A DNA stretch of 56,979 nt, taken from the NCBI GenBank assembly GCA_910577415.1, contig CAJTLK010000001.1, forward strand, positions 1 to 56,979, in the 5' to 3' direction. The stretch is from an uncultured Oscillospiraceae bacterium. Lineage in GTDB: Bacteria; Bacillota; Clostridia; Oscillospirales; Oscillospiraceae. Position numbers and translations under genes: made by a program. This document shows positions 42,244 to 50,843 of this stretch, one piece after another. How positions within the stretch are numbered: the first letter of the stretch is position 1; every line of letters starts with the position of its first letter. The notes under the pieces are model-generated. The model searched no databases, was not told the DNA's origin, and saw only the letters and a program-made list of their open reading frames with translations.

Positions 42244-42278
42244 AAGGGCGGGGCGGCCATCGCCGCCCCGCCCTTTTT
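42244..42278 (+). terminator. Hairpin terminator/attenuator after the binding-protein gene
   Basis: Fourteen-bp stem AAGGGCGGGGCGGC (42244-42257) with 42262-42275, CATC loop, T run. Probably partial, leaving less message for the permease and ATPase genes. Confidence 0.8.
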
Positions 42279-42307
42279 CAAAAGCTTGCGAAAGGAGATG
42301 AAGAGAG

Positions 42308-43237
42308 ATGGCGTGGGTAAAATACGCGCTCAAGCGTCTGCTTATGTTGATCCCTGTGATCGTCTGCGTCACATTTTTCCTGTTTTTGATCCTCTCCTAT
42401 TCCAGCCAAAATCTTGCCTATCAGCTCCTGGGAGAGGACGCGACTGAGGCGCAGATCGCGGCGAAGGAGGCGGAGATGGGACTGGATAAACCGATCCTGG
42501 TCCGCTATGGCGAGTATATGCTGGGCGTTGTGAAAATGGATTTTGGCAAGTCGTGGATCAATGGCGAGGATGTCCTGGCCCGGTTCAGCAACCGTCTGCC
42601 AAATACCCTGCGCCTGTCCGCCCTGGCGATGCTGTTTGCCATCAGCGTGGGTGTGCCCCTGGGGATCGGTTCAGCCATAAAACAATACAGCCTATTGGAT
42701 TATGGGAGTATGTTTGTGGCAATGCTCCTGTTCTCCATGCCGGCCTTTTGGCTGGGGACCATGTGCCAGATTTTGTTCTGTCTCACCCTCCATTGGCTGC
42801 CGACCTCAGGCGCCGACAGTTGGATGCACTTTATCCTTCCGATGCTGATCCTGGGCGCCAATACCATGGCTACCATGATCCGTATGAGCCGGACCAGTAT
42901 GCTGGACGTTATCCGGCAGGACTATATCCGCACGGCCCGGGCCAAGGGAGCATCCTCCGGCAAGGTCATATTGCACCACGCACTGCGAAACAGCCTGATT
43001 CCCGTTGTAACACAGATCGGCGTTAGCTTTGCCGGTACGATTGCCGGTGCCGTGGTGACGGAAAATATCTTTGCCATTCCCGGCGTGGGTACGCTGCTCA
43101 TCAACGCGGTAAAGGCCCGGGATGTCCCTGTGGTTTTGGGAACGGTGATCTTTGTGGCAATTATTGTGGGCGTCATCAATCTGATCGTGGATCTGTTCTG
43201 CGCGGTCATTGATCCCCGGATCGACCTGGAGTCTTGA
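42308..43237 (+). CDS. Peptide ABC transporter permease (DppB-like)
   Basis: A 309-residue inner-membrane permease with six helices. N-terminal helix with the family VIVCVTFFLFLIL segment, and the EAA-type loop RQDYIRTARAKGASSGKVI near residue 205 that contacts the ATPases. It forms the channel with the next gene product. AAAGGAG before the ATG. Confidence 0.94.
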   Translation: MAWVKYALKRLLMLIPVIVCVTFFLFLILSYSSQNLAYQLLGEDATEAQIAAKEAEMGLDKPILVRYGEYMLGVVKMDFGKSWINGEDVLARFSNRLPNTLRLSALAMLFAISVGVPLGIGSAIKQYSLLDYGSMFVAMLLFSMPAFWLGTMCQILFCLTLHWLPTSGADSWMHFILPMLILGANTMATMIRMSRTSMLDVIRQDYIRTARAKGASSGKVILHHALRNSLIPVVTQIGVSFAGTIAGAVVTENIFAIPGVGTLLINAVKARDVPVVLGTVIFVAIIVGVINLIVDLFCAVIDPRIDLES

Positions 43238-43254
43238 AAAAGGAGTGACTACAT

Positions 43255-44136
43255 ATGCCTAAGATCAAACGGCGCAAAAAGCCTCTTTCCGAATACAGCA
43301 CCGGGGAGCTGGTCCTGTTTCGTTTTCGCAAAAACAAGCTGGCAATGTTCGGTGTAGTGCTCCTTTGCCTGGTCGCACTGGCCGTTGCACTGGCGCCTGT
43401 CCTGTCCAGCTATGAAGCGGTAAGCAAGATGCATATGTCGGATCGCTTCTCCTCTCCCAACCCCACCTACATATTTGGCACAGATGAGTTTGGACGTGAC
43501 CTGTTCGCCAGGATACTATACGGCGGACGTATTTCCCTGCTGTGCAGCTTTGCCATTATCGGCATTGCCTTTGTGGTGGGCGCGTTGATCGGCGGCGCAG
43601 CCGGCTTTTTTGGCGGGAAGGTGGATACCATTTTAATGCGGCTGGTGGATATGTTAATGGCAGTCCCCTCCACCATGCTGGCAATGGCGATTATTACCGC
43701 GTTGGGCAATGGCGTGTGGAAACTGGTAGTGGCGCTGGCCATCGCCCAGATCGCCCGGTTTGCCCGAATCGTCCGCTCCTCTGTTCTCACGCTGCGAAAT
43801 GTGGAGTATGTAGAAGCGGCCCGGTGCTATGGGTGCAGCTCCCTGCGCATTATTTTGAAGCATATCCTTCCCAATGGTATTGGCCCGATCATTGTTTCGG
43901 CTACCCTGTGCCTGGGACAAACCATTTTGAGCATTTCCTCCATGGGCTATCTGGGCCTGGGCGTGGCCTCGCCCACGCCGGAGTGGGGCACGATCATTTC
44001 GGAAAATAAGATCAATATTCAGGCCTATCCTTATCTGGGACTGATCCCCGGTATTTGCATTTGTTTGACAGTTATGGCCGTGAACTTCATCGGTGACGGC
44101 CTGCGGGATGCGTTTGACCCGCGGACGAAAAACTGA
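43255..44136 (+). CDS. Peptide ABC transporter permease (DppC-like)
   Basis: A 293-residue permease. Cytoplasmic basic N-terminus (KIKRRKKPLSEYS), first helix, periplasm-side loop FGTDEFGRDLFARILYGGR (family hallmark), and EAA loop VEYVEAARCYGCSSLRIIL. Pairs with the DppB-like protein. AAAAAGGAG upstream. Confidence 0.94.
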   Translation: MPKIKRRKKPLSEYSTGELVLFRFRKNKLAMFGVVLLCLVALAVALAPVLSSYEAVSKMHMSDRFSSPNPTYIFGTDEFGRDLFARILYGGRISLLCSFAIIGIAFVVGALIGGAAGFFGGKVDTILMRLVDMLMAVPSTMLAMAIITALGNGVWKLVVALAIAQIARFARIVRSSVLTLRNVEYVEAARCYGCSSLRIILKHILPNGIGPIIVSATLCLGQTILSISSMGYLGLGVASPTPEWGTIISENKINIQAYPYLGLIPGICICLTVMAVNFIGDGLRDAFDPRTKN

Positions 44137-44149
44137 GGGAGGGCGGAGT

Positions 44150-45148
44150 ATGGACAGAAAGCAAAACGGCGGGCAGGAATACCTGCTGAATATTTCGGGC
44201 CTTACTGTGCAGTACAAGACCGACGACGCCATAGTTCACGCGGTAAATGATCTGGATCTGAAGCTGGGCAAGGGAGAAACGGTGGGCCTGGTAGGGGAGA
44301 CCGGCGCGGGCAAGACGACGCTTGCGCTGTCTATCCTCCGGCTGCTGCCGGAGCGTGTGGGACAGATCGTCTCCGGCTCTATTCAATATGACGGCGACGA
44401 GCTGTTGACCTTGCCGGAGGCGGAAATGCTGGGTCTGCGCGGAAAAAGGATATCTATGATCTTTCAGGATCCTATGACCAGTCTTGACCCCACAAAAACG
44501 GTGGGAGAACAGATCCTGGAGGTGCTGGATCTGCACTTTCCCGAAATGACGAAAGCGGAAAAAAATAAGCGTGTCGATGAGATGATGCGGTTGGTGGGCA
44601 TTATGCCGGAACGAAAGGGAAATTTTCCCCATGAATTCTCCGGCGGTATGAAGCAACGGATCGTGATTGCTATGGCCCTGGTGGCCGAACCCGAGCTGCT
44701 TTTGGCGGACGAGCCGACAACCGCCTTGGATGTTACGATCCAGGCTCAGATCCTGGAGCTGATGCGTCAGTTGAAGGATCAATTCAACACCTCTGTGGTG
44801 CTGATCACCCACGATCTTGGCGTGGTGGCGGAATTTTGCGACAGCGTTTCAGTCGTCTATTCAGGCCGCGTTGTAGAGTATGGCACCGTGGAGCAGTTGT
44901 TTAAGCGGGAGGAAAACCACCCCTATACAACGGGACTTTTTAACTGCATCCCGGATCTGAGCGATAAACAGCCCCGGCTTCGCCCTATTCCCGGACACAT
45001 GGCGGATCCCCGGATCATTCAAAAGGGATGCTGCTTTGCGGACCGGTGTGAATATGCCACGGACCGCTGCCGGGCGGAACAGCCCAGGATGTACGTGCGG
45101 GATGGACATGGGATCATGTGCTTCCGCTACGAAGGAAAGGAGGGGTAA
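44150..45148 (+). CDS. Peptide ABC transporter ATP-binding protein (DppD-like)
   Basis: A 332-residue ABC ATPase. Walker A GETGAGKTT, signature FSGGMKQR, Walker B LLLADEPTTALD, and the oligopeptide-type C-terminal region with Cys residues (KGCCFADRCEYATDRC) that in relatives can hold an Fe-S cluster. ATG at 44150 after GGGCGGAG. Confidence 0.94.
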   Translation: MDRKQNGGQEYLLNISGLTVQYKTDDAIVHAVNDLDLKLGKGETVGLVGETGAGKTTLALSILRLLPERVGQIVSGSIQYDGDELLTLPEAEMLGLRGKRISMIFQDPMTSLDPTKTVGEQILEVLDLHFPEMTKAEKNKRVDEMMRLVGIMPERKGNFPHEFSGGMKQRIVIAMALVAEPELLLADEPTTALDVTIQAQILELMRQLKDQFNTSVVLITHDLGVVAEFCDSVSVVYSGRVVEYGTVEQLFKREENHPYTTGLFNCIPDLSDKQPRLRPIPGHMADPRIIQKGCCFADRCEYATDRCRAEQPRMYVRDGHGIMCFRYEGKEG

Positions 45149-45150
45149 GT

Positions 45151-46101
45151 ATGTCCGCACCATTGGTGGAAACCGTAGGTTTGAAAAAGTATTTCAAAAC
45201 AAAACGGGGGATGCTCCATGCAGTTGAGGACATTGATCTGAAAATATACCCCGGCCAGACCTTGGGCGTCGTGGGTGAGTCCGGCTGCGGAAAGTCTACG
45301 TTGGGCCGAACCATCCTTCGGCTCCAGCCGGCTACGGCGGGCAAGATCCTCTATGAAGGCGAGGATATTCTTAAGTTTGGAAAACGGGATATGCGGAAAA
45401 TACACCTGAATATGCAAATGGTATTCCAGGATCCATACAGCTCTTTGGATCCCCGTATGTCTGTACGCAGTCTTGTTTCTGAGCCAATCGAGGTCTGCGG
45501 TCTGCTGAAGAGCAAGACCGAGATCAACGAGCGGGCCGAACACATCATGGAAATTTGCGGCCTGCCCCTCAACCACGCCAACCTTTATCCCCACGAGCTG
45601 GATGGTGGATTGCGCCAACGCGTTGGCCTGGCCAGGGCCATGGCGGTAAATCCCAAATTCATTGTATGTGACGAGCCCGTTTCCGCACTGGATGTTTCCA
45701 TTCAGGCACAGATATTGAACCTGTTGATGGATCTGCAGGATCAGCAGGGCCTTTCCTATATGTTTATCACCCACGACCTGTGTGTGGTAAAGCATATCAG
45801 CGATGAGATCATGGTAATGTACATGGGGCAGACGGTGGAGTATGCGAAAACGGAAGAAATTTTTGCCAACCCGCTTCACCCCTATACAAAAGCTCTTTTG
45901 CAGTCTGTACCGACCATCGACCTTTCCCGTCGAAACCGGGAGAGATATACACTGAAAGGTGAAGTTTCCAACCCCATTGATCCGGCGCCGGGCTGCCGTT
46001 TTGCGCCCCGCCGCCAGTATGCCTGTGAAAAGTGTAAGGGTGAATGCGGACTGAGGGAAGTGACTCCGGGGCATCTGGTCGCCTGCGCAATGTGCGGGTA
46101 A
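45151..46101 (+). CDS. Peptide ABC transporter ATP-binding protein (DppF-like)
   Basis: A 316-residue ABC ATPase, partner of the DppD-like protein. Walker A GESGCGKST, Walker B FIVCDEPVSALD and the C-terminal Cys cluster (PGCRFAPRRQYACEKCKGEC). The signature reads LDGGLRQR, with Asp in place of the usual Ser of LSGG. The signature Ser contacts ATP bound by the partner, so this site may be weakened. AAGGAGGGG before the ATG, two bases after the dppD-like stop. Confidence 0.93.
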   Translation: MSAPLVETVGLKKYFKTKRGMLHAVEDIDLKIYPGQTLGVVGESGCGKSTLGRTILRLQPATAGKILYEGEDILKFGKRDMRKIHLNMQMVFQDPYSSLDPRMSVRSLVSEPIEVCGLLKSKTEINERAEHIMEICGLPLNHANLYPHELDGGLRQRVGLARAMAVNPKFIVCDEPVSALDVSIQAQILNLLMDLQDQQGLSYMFITHDLCVVKHISDEIMVMYMGQTVEYAKTEEIFANPLHPYTKALLQSVPTIDLSRRNRERYTLKGEVSNPIDPAPGCRFAPRRQYACEKCKGECGLREVTPGHLVACAMCG

Positions 46102-46202
46102 GCCGCCGATACCTGTTAACGGCGGGAAACGGGGCTGCGCTGCAGGGGCCTATATAAACATATGGCCAAGGAAAGTGCGGCGCGCCAAATCTCGACCAAA
46201 TA

Positions 46203-46232
46203 TTGACATTTATATTGTTAAAATAAAATGAT
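46203..46232 (+). promoter_or_regulatory. Possible murQ promoter
   Basis: TTGACA (46203-46208), 18-bp spacer, AATGAT (46227-46232), in an AT-rich stretch after the transporter genes; the -10 match is weak. Confidence 0.4.
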
Positions 46233-46289
46233 TTTTAGAGTAGATTGCCCGATGTGCAGGGCGGCTTTCCAAGAGGAGATGATAACTTT

Positions 46290-47189
46290 ATGGATCTCAG
46301 TTGTATGACCACAGAACGGCGCAACGCCGCCACCATGGAGCTGGACCAGATGTCCGCCCTTGAGATCGCTGCTGTGATGAACCAGGAGGACCGCAGGGTG
46401 CCCCTGGCCATTGAAGAGGCCCTGCCCCAGATCGCCCGTACCATTGAGGCGGTGGAAAACGCCTTCCGGCAGGGCGGGCGCCTGTTCTATATCGGCGCGG
46501 GCACCAGCGGGCGGCTGGGGGTACTGGACGCCTCCGAGTGTCCCCCCACCTTCGGCGTGGACCCCGGCATGGTGGTAGGTCTCATCGCCGGGGGTGATAA
46601 AGCTCTCCGCTTCCCCATTGAGGGGGCTGAGGACGACAGGGAGCTGTGCGTCAACGACCTGAAGGAGCGGGGCTTCTCCGCCAGGGACGTATTGGTGGGC
46701 ATCGCCGCCTCGGGCCGCACCCCCTATGTGCTGGGGGGACTGGACTATGCCAGGAGCCAGGGCGCTGTCACCGCCGCCATTGCCTGTAATAAGGGCAGCG
46801 CCGTGGGCAAGGCCGCCGACATCGCCATCGAGGTGGATGTGGGACCTGAGGTGCTCACCGGCTCCACCCGGCTCAAGTCGGGTACCGCCCAGAAGCTCAT
46901 TGTCAACATGATCTCCACCGGAGCCATGGTCCGCATTGGCAAGGCATACCACAACCTGATGGTGGACGTGGTCCAGAGCAACGCCAAGCTCCAGGTCCGG
47001 GCGGAGAACATCGTCATGGAGGCCACCGGAGTGGAGCGGGACAAGGCCCGGGAGACCATCGACGCCGCCGGGGGCAGCGTAAAGACCGCTATCACCATGA
47101 TCCTGGCTGACTGTGAAAAGAACGAGGCGCTGGCGCTTTTGGAAAAGGCCCATGGCCGGGTCCGGGACGCCGTTCAGGCGGGGGATTAA
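46290..47189 (+). CDS. murQ: N-acetylmuramic acid 6-phosphate etherase
   Basis: Cleaves the lactyl ether of MurNAc-6-P, giving GlcNAc-6-P and D-lactate. 299 residues with a SIS domain. Catalytic Glu83 (DASECPPTF) and Glu114 (EGAEDD) fall at the same numbers as the E. coli enzyme, which also supports the ATG at 46290 (AGAGGAG upstream). Other family landmarks: FYIGAGTSGRLGVLDA, GIAASGRTPYV, LTGSTRLKSGTAQK. Together with mupG and the PTS gene it makes the core of MurNAc salvage. Confidence 0.97.
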   Translation: MDLSCMTTERRNAATMELDQMSALEIAAVMNQEDRRVPLAIEEALPQIARTIEAVENAFRQGGRLFYIGAGTSGRLGVLDASECPPTFGVDPGMVVGLIAGGDKALRFPIEGAEDDRELCVNDLKERGFSARDVLVGIAASGRTPYVLGGLDYARSQGAVTAAIACNKGSAVGKAADIAIEVDVGPEVLTGSTRLKSGTAQKLIVNMISTGAMVRIGKAYHNLMVDVVQSNAKLQVRAENIVMEATGVERDKARETIDAAGGSVKTAITMILADCEKNEALALLEKAHGRVRDAVQAGD

Positions 47190-47273
47190 ACATTCCGCAC
47201 CGATTTTGTGTTCCTTTGGAAGCGGGAGCTTCCGTTAATTTGCGATAGAAGAGAATCAGAAAGGAGAGTCGTT

Positions 47274-48710
47274 ATGAAAAACCATGAACTGGCGGCAAGG
47301 ATCGTAGAGCTATTGGGCGGCAAGGAGAATATTGTCGATGCAGAAAACTGTATGACCCGCCTCCGCGTCACCATCAAGGACCACGGCAAGGTCCAGGTGG
47401 ACGCCATCAAGAGCACTGAGGATGTGATCGCGGTGATGGACACCGACGAGCACTATATCCAGGTAGTCCTTGGCCCCGGCAAGGTCCGGGATGTGATGAG
47501 CGAGTGTAAGGCCCTGGGCATCACCGAAAAGGTGGGTGACGGCGCCTCCGCTGCCGACGAGGACTGGAAGAAGAACAAGGCCGCCGTCCAGAGCAAGCAA
47601 AACAAGAACGTGGTCAATAAGCTGCGGGTCATCGCCGACATCTTCAACCCCATGATCCCCGCCTTTATCGCCGGCGGTATCTGCAACGGCTTTGGCCGGA
47701 TCATCAAAATTCTGATGGAGAACGGCACTATCCCCACCAACACCTTCACCACTGTGAGCTACAACATCATCGCCCTTATCGGCGTGGCCTTCCTGAGCTA
47801 TCTGGCCATTTTTACGGGCGTCAACGCGGCCAAGCAGTTTGGCGTCAGCCCCATGCTGGGCGGCATGATCGGCACCGCCTCCACCAACGCCGCCATCGGC
47901 ACCATCGCCAAGGCCCTGGGCTGGGTCAATGAGGAAGTGGCCGCCAAGTCCATCCTGGCCCCCAATGCCGGCGGCGTTATCGGCGTGGTCGTGGGCGTCT
48001 GGGTGCTGGCACAGGTGGAAAAGCGCATCCATAAGAAAATGCCCAGCGCCCTGGACATTACATTTACCCCCCTGCTCAGTATGCTTATCGTCATGCCCAT
48101 TTTCGTACTTATCGTCATGCCGGTGACGGGCGTCATTTCGGTGAAGATCTCCGAGTTCCTGGACCTGTTTATTTTGTCCGACAACGTCATCGTCTCCGTT
48201 GTCACCGGCTATCTGATGGCCGCCCTGTTCCTGCCCCTGGTGCTCTTTGGACTTCACCGGGGCCTCACCCCGCTCTATACCCTCCAGATCGAAAAGCTGG
48301 GCGGCACCACCCTTTTCCCCGCCGTGGCCCAGGCCGGCGCCGGGCAGGTGGGCGCGGCGTTTGCCCTGTGGCTCAAGGCTAAGCGGGTGGGCAACAAGCG
48401 GCTTCAAAACGTGATCGCCGGTGGTCTGCCCGCGGGCATCCTGGGCATTGGCGAGCCGCTGATCTACGGTGTTACCCTGCCCATGATGAAGCCCTTTATT
48501 ACCGCGGGCCTGGGCGCCGGATTCGGCGGAGCCTACGTCATGGCTGTGCATGTTATGACCGCGTCCACCAGCCCCTCCGGTATCCTGGCCGTGACCCATA
48601 CGCTGCCGGAGTATATGATCCACTTTGTCATCGGTATCCTTATCTCTTACGTGGCGGGCGCCATCATTACCTACTTTGCCATTTCGGACGACGACGTCCG
48701 GGCGGCCTAA
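47274..48710 (+). CDS. PTS transporter IIBC, MurP-like
   Basis: A 478-residue PTS protein of the glucose superfamily. IIB domain first with the phosphorylated Cys26 (DAENCMTRLRV), then a IIC membrane domain with about ten helices (PMIPAFIAGGICNGFG; GIGEPLIYGVTLPMM). No IIA domain, so it must borrow one from elsewhere. Position directly after murQ suggests import and phosphorylation of MurNAc or MurNAc-GlcNAc, as with MurP; other sugars such as sucrose or trehalose types share this architecture. ATG at 47274 with AAAGGAG. Confidence 0.88.
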   Translation: MKNHELAARIVELLGGKENIVDAENCMTRLRVTIKDHGKVQVDAIKSTEDVIAVMDTDEHYIQVVLGPGKVRDVMSECKALGITEKVGDGASAADEDWKKNKAAVQSKQNKNVVNKLRVIADIFNPMIPAFIAGGICNGFGRIIKILMENGTIPTNTFTTVSYNIIALIGVAFLSYLAIFTGVNAAKQFGVSPMLGGMIGTASTNAAIGTIAKALGWVNEEVAAKSILAPNAGGVIGVVVGVWVLAQVEKRIHKKMPSALDITFTPLLSMLIVMPIFVLIVMPVTGVISVKISEFLDLFILSDNVIVSVVTGYLMAALFLPLVLFGLHRGLTPLYTLQIEKLGGTTLFPAVAQAGAGQVGAAFALWLKAKRVGNKRLQNVIAGGLPAGILGIGEPLIYGVTLPMMKPFITAGLGAGFGGAYVMAVHVMTASTSPSGILAVTHTLPEYMIHFVIGILISYVAGAIITYFAISDDDVRAA

Positions 48711-48722
48711 GCGTTTTAAACG

Positions 48723-48763
48723 GGCGCGAAACGGCGGGAGGCCCACTCCCGCCGCTTTGCGCG
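48723..48763 (+). other. Imperfect hairpin after the PTS gene
   Basis: CGGCGGGAG with CTCCCGCCG extended by mismatched GCGC ends, no T run. Possible partial terminator or mRNA stabiliser before the PHP gene. Confidence 0.4.
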
Positions 48764-48791
48764 TCCATTGAATGATCGAGGGGGAACGCCT

Positions 48792-49688
48792 ATGATAGAC
48801 CTCCATACCCACACGGTTTATTCCGATGGAGCGGACACGCCAGAGACACTTCTGCGCGGAGCCGCCCAGGCTGGGTTGACCCACCTTTCCATTACTGACC
48901 ACAACAGCGTGGGGGCCTACCGGGACCCGGCGGCGGTCCATTGGCGGGACCTTTTTCCGGGAAAGCTGATCCGGGGGATCGAGATCACCTGTATGTATGA
49001 GGGGGAGATCGTAGAGGTGCTGGGCTACGGCTATGACCTTGACAAGCTGGAAGCCATGCTCCCCCAGGTGGTCCTCCCCTTCCGGGAAAAGCAGCTTCGG
49101 GAGGCGGAGCTAATCGGCGACGCCTTTGACCGGGCTGGGGTGGCCTATGACAGGAGCGCTATCGGCTTTGACCCGGACAGGGAGTCGTCCCGGAAGTCCT
49201 ATCTGCGGGAGCTTGTAAAGACGCCGGAAAATTTGCGGTTTCTTACCGATCCCCGTTCGGCGGAGAAGTCCTCCCGCTTCACCCGGCAGGAGATATACAA
49301 CCCCGCCTCTCCCCTCTATGTGGACGAATCCAGCCTCTACCCAACATTGGCCCAGGGGGCCGGGGCCATCCACGACTGCGGGGGGATCGCCCTGCTGGCC
49401 CATCTCTACATCTACGCCCATGCCCCCCGGTTCCGCTCCAGGCTGCGCGCCATCGTGGAGGAAAATAAGCTGGACGGTGTAGAGTGTGCCCACTCCGAGT
49501 TTGCCCCGGGGCAGATCGCCGACCTGGAGGGCTTCTGCCGAAAGGAAGGACTGCTGATGAGCGGCGGCAGCGACTACCATGGGGCAAGGAAGCCGGATAT
49601 CTCCCTGGGCAGGGGCAAGGGCGCCCTCTCTGTCCCGGAGCGGTATTTGGATGCCTGGTCCGCCCATATCCGCCGGGGCCTTGAATAG
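48792..49688 (+). CDS. PHP-domain phosphoesterase
   Basis: A 298-residue PHP-family hydrolase. Metal ligands: HTHT in the opening MIDLHTHTVYSDGAD, TDHNSVG, Glu in RGIEITC, His in LLAHLYIYAHA and SDYHG near the end. Relatives are nucleoside 3',5'-bisphosphate or amino-phosphate phosphatases. ATG at 48792 with GAGGGGGAA. Ends the island; substrate unknown, but a phosphorylated wall sugar or nucleotide is possible. Confidence 0.88.
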   Translation: MIDLHTHTVYSDGADTPETLLRGAAQAGLTHLSITDHNSVGAYRDPAAVHWRDLFPGKLIRGIEITCMYEGEIVEVLGYGYDLDKLEAMLPQVVLPFREKQLREAELIGDAFDRAGVAYDRSAIGFDPDRESSRKSYLRELVKTPENLRFLTDPRSAEKSSRFTRQEIYNPASPLYVDESSLYPTLAQGAGAIHDCGGIALLAHLYIYAHAPRFRSRLRAIVEENKLDGVECAHSEFAPGQIADLEGFCRKEGLLMSGGSDYHGARKPDISLGRGKGALSVPERYLDAWSAHIRRGLE

Positions 49689-49718
49689 ACCTTTCAGAAA
49701 AACCCAAAAGCGACGCGG

Positions 49719-49764
49719 AAAAAGCCCCCGGAGCTTCGCTTATGCGAAGCTCCGGGGGCTTTTT
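49719..49764. terminator. Bidirectional terminator at the end of the salvage island
   Basis: Twenty-one-bp stem (49719-49739 with 49744-49764), TTAT loop, A and T runs on both sides, between the convergent PHP and deacetylase genes. Confidence 0.95.
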
Positions 49765-49768
49765 CTTT

Positions 49769-50536
49769 TCACGCCGGACACTGCTTGCCGGTGTGGTCGA
49801 TGGTATAGTCTACGTCGCACTGGCCCGGCAAGATCAGCTGGGAGATGGGCACAAAGGTATACCCCTGCTGAAGCAGATCCTCCAGAATGGTGGGCAGGGC
49901 TTCGGGAGTGTGCTTGGCGGCGTTGTGGAACAGGACGATGGAGCCGCTCTGTACCTTAGTCGTGACCCGCTTGGTGATCTCGGCGGCGGAGAGGTCCTTC
50001 CAATCCAGGCTGTCCACATCCCACTGGATCGGCTCCATGCCCATGGAGCGGATGGCGGAGACCACATTGTCGTCATACTCCCCATAAGGCGGGCGGATGA
50101 GAGTGGGCCGCACCCCGGTCACAGCCTCGATCTTGTCGTTGCAGGTATTGACGTCGGCAATGATCTCATCCCGGCTCAGTTTGGACATATGGGCGTGATC
50201 GTTGGAGTGGTTCATCACCTCATGTCCCGCGTCGGAGAGGGCCTTGACCGACTCGGGGTATTTGTCTACCCACTCCCCCACCACAAAAAAGGTGGCTTTG
50301 ATGTCATATTTTCCCAAAATGTCGATGAGCTGCTGGGTGTCCTCATTGCCCCAGGCGGCGTCGAAGGAAATGGAGAGCATTTTTTGGTCCCGCTGGACAC
50401 AGTAGATGGGCAGTTGCCGCTTGGCCGCCGCCGCCCCCACGGTCAGGGGGGAGTTGACCGCTGCGAACATCACTCCCGCCGCCAGGACGCAGGCCAGGGC
50501 GGCCAATCTCTTTCGCTTGAGCAAAAATAGTTTCAT
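49769..50536 (-). CDS. pdaB: Polysaccharide deacetylase, PdaB-like
   Basis: A 255-residue secreted or membrane-anchored NodB-type deacetylase: N-terminal hydrophobic helix (about 10-28), catalytic Asp in LSISFDAAWGNED, metal His pair in HSNDHAHM, RPPYGEYDD and the second His in VLFHN. The DAAWG form resembles spore-formation PdaB (DISWG), which acts on spore peptidoglycan; catalytic activity is not certain in that group. ATG at 50536 with AAGGAGGGG; longer upstream frame rejected. Confidence 0.9.
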   Translation of the reverse strand: MKLFLLKRKRLAALACVLAAGVMFAAVNSPLTVGAAAAKRQLPIYCVQRDQKMLSISFDAAWGNEDTQQLIDILGKYDIKATFFVVGEWVDKYPESVKALSDAGHEVMNHSNDHAHMSKLSRDEIIADVNTCNDKIEAVTGVRPTLIRPPYGEYDDNVVSAIRSMGMEPIQWDVDSLDWKDLSAAEITKRVTTKVQSGSIVLFHNAAKHTPEALPTILEDLLQQGYTFVPISQLILPGQCDVDYTIDHTGKQCPA

Positions 50537-50645
50537 GGGAGACCCCTCCTTATCTTTTCCTTCCACTATATGCGTCCGGGGAAGGGGCGTATGCGGCAGT
50601 CTTTTTTTCTGCGCGGCGCTGCCGGAGGGGATGAGCGTTTCAGGG

Positions 50646-50674
50646 TTGTATTTTTGGAATAAAATTGATATACT
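50646..50674 (+). promoter_or_regulatory. Promoter of the DEAD-box gene
   Basis: TTGTAT (50646-50651), 17-bp spacer, TATACT (50669-50674). Confidence 0.65.
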
Positions 50675-50694
50675 ATAAAACACAACGGCATTTT

Positions 50695-50752
50695 CACGGC
50701 AGGGGCCGTGTTTTTATCCCCTCCAGCGGAAGGAGGGGACCGGCAGCGCCGG
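50695..50752 (+). promoter_or_regulatory. Structured leader with terminator-like hairpin
   Basis: CACGGC-AGGG-GCCGTG followed by TTTTT (50695-50715), then CCCCTCC/GGAGGGG (50718-50738) and CCGGC-AGC-GCCGG (50740-50752). The leader is about 160 nt. It could attenuate helicase expression; cold-shock or autoregulatory leaders of this type exist for DEAD-box genes, but no motif proves it here. Confidence 0.45.
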
Positions 50753-50843
50753 TATGCGCGTTCCGCTTTTCCGGCCCGGACGTATGGAAGGATACGCCCG
50801 CGCTTTGCCGTGGCCGGGACATTTGAAAAAAGGACGTTCCACT

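Larger units (their letters stand above)
50537..50843. other. Gap with helicase promoter and structured leader
   Basis: Between divergent pdaB and the helicase. It holds the helicase promoter (50646-50674), a terminator-like hairpin about 13 bases after the expected start of transcription, and two more hairpins. Nothing else recognised. Confidence 0.6.

Noticed and set aside
47310..48941. 543-codon frame opposite the PTS gene
   Set aside because: Shadow of a membrane protein gene, His/Gly/Asp-rich without helices or motifs.
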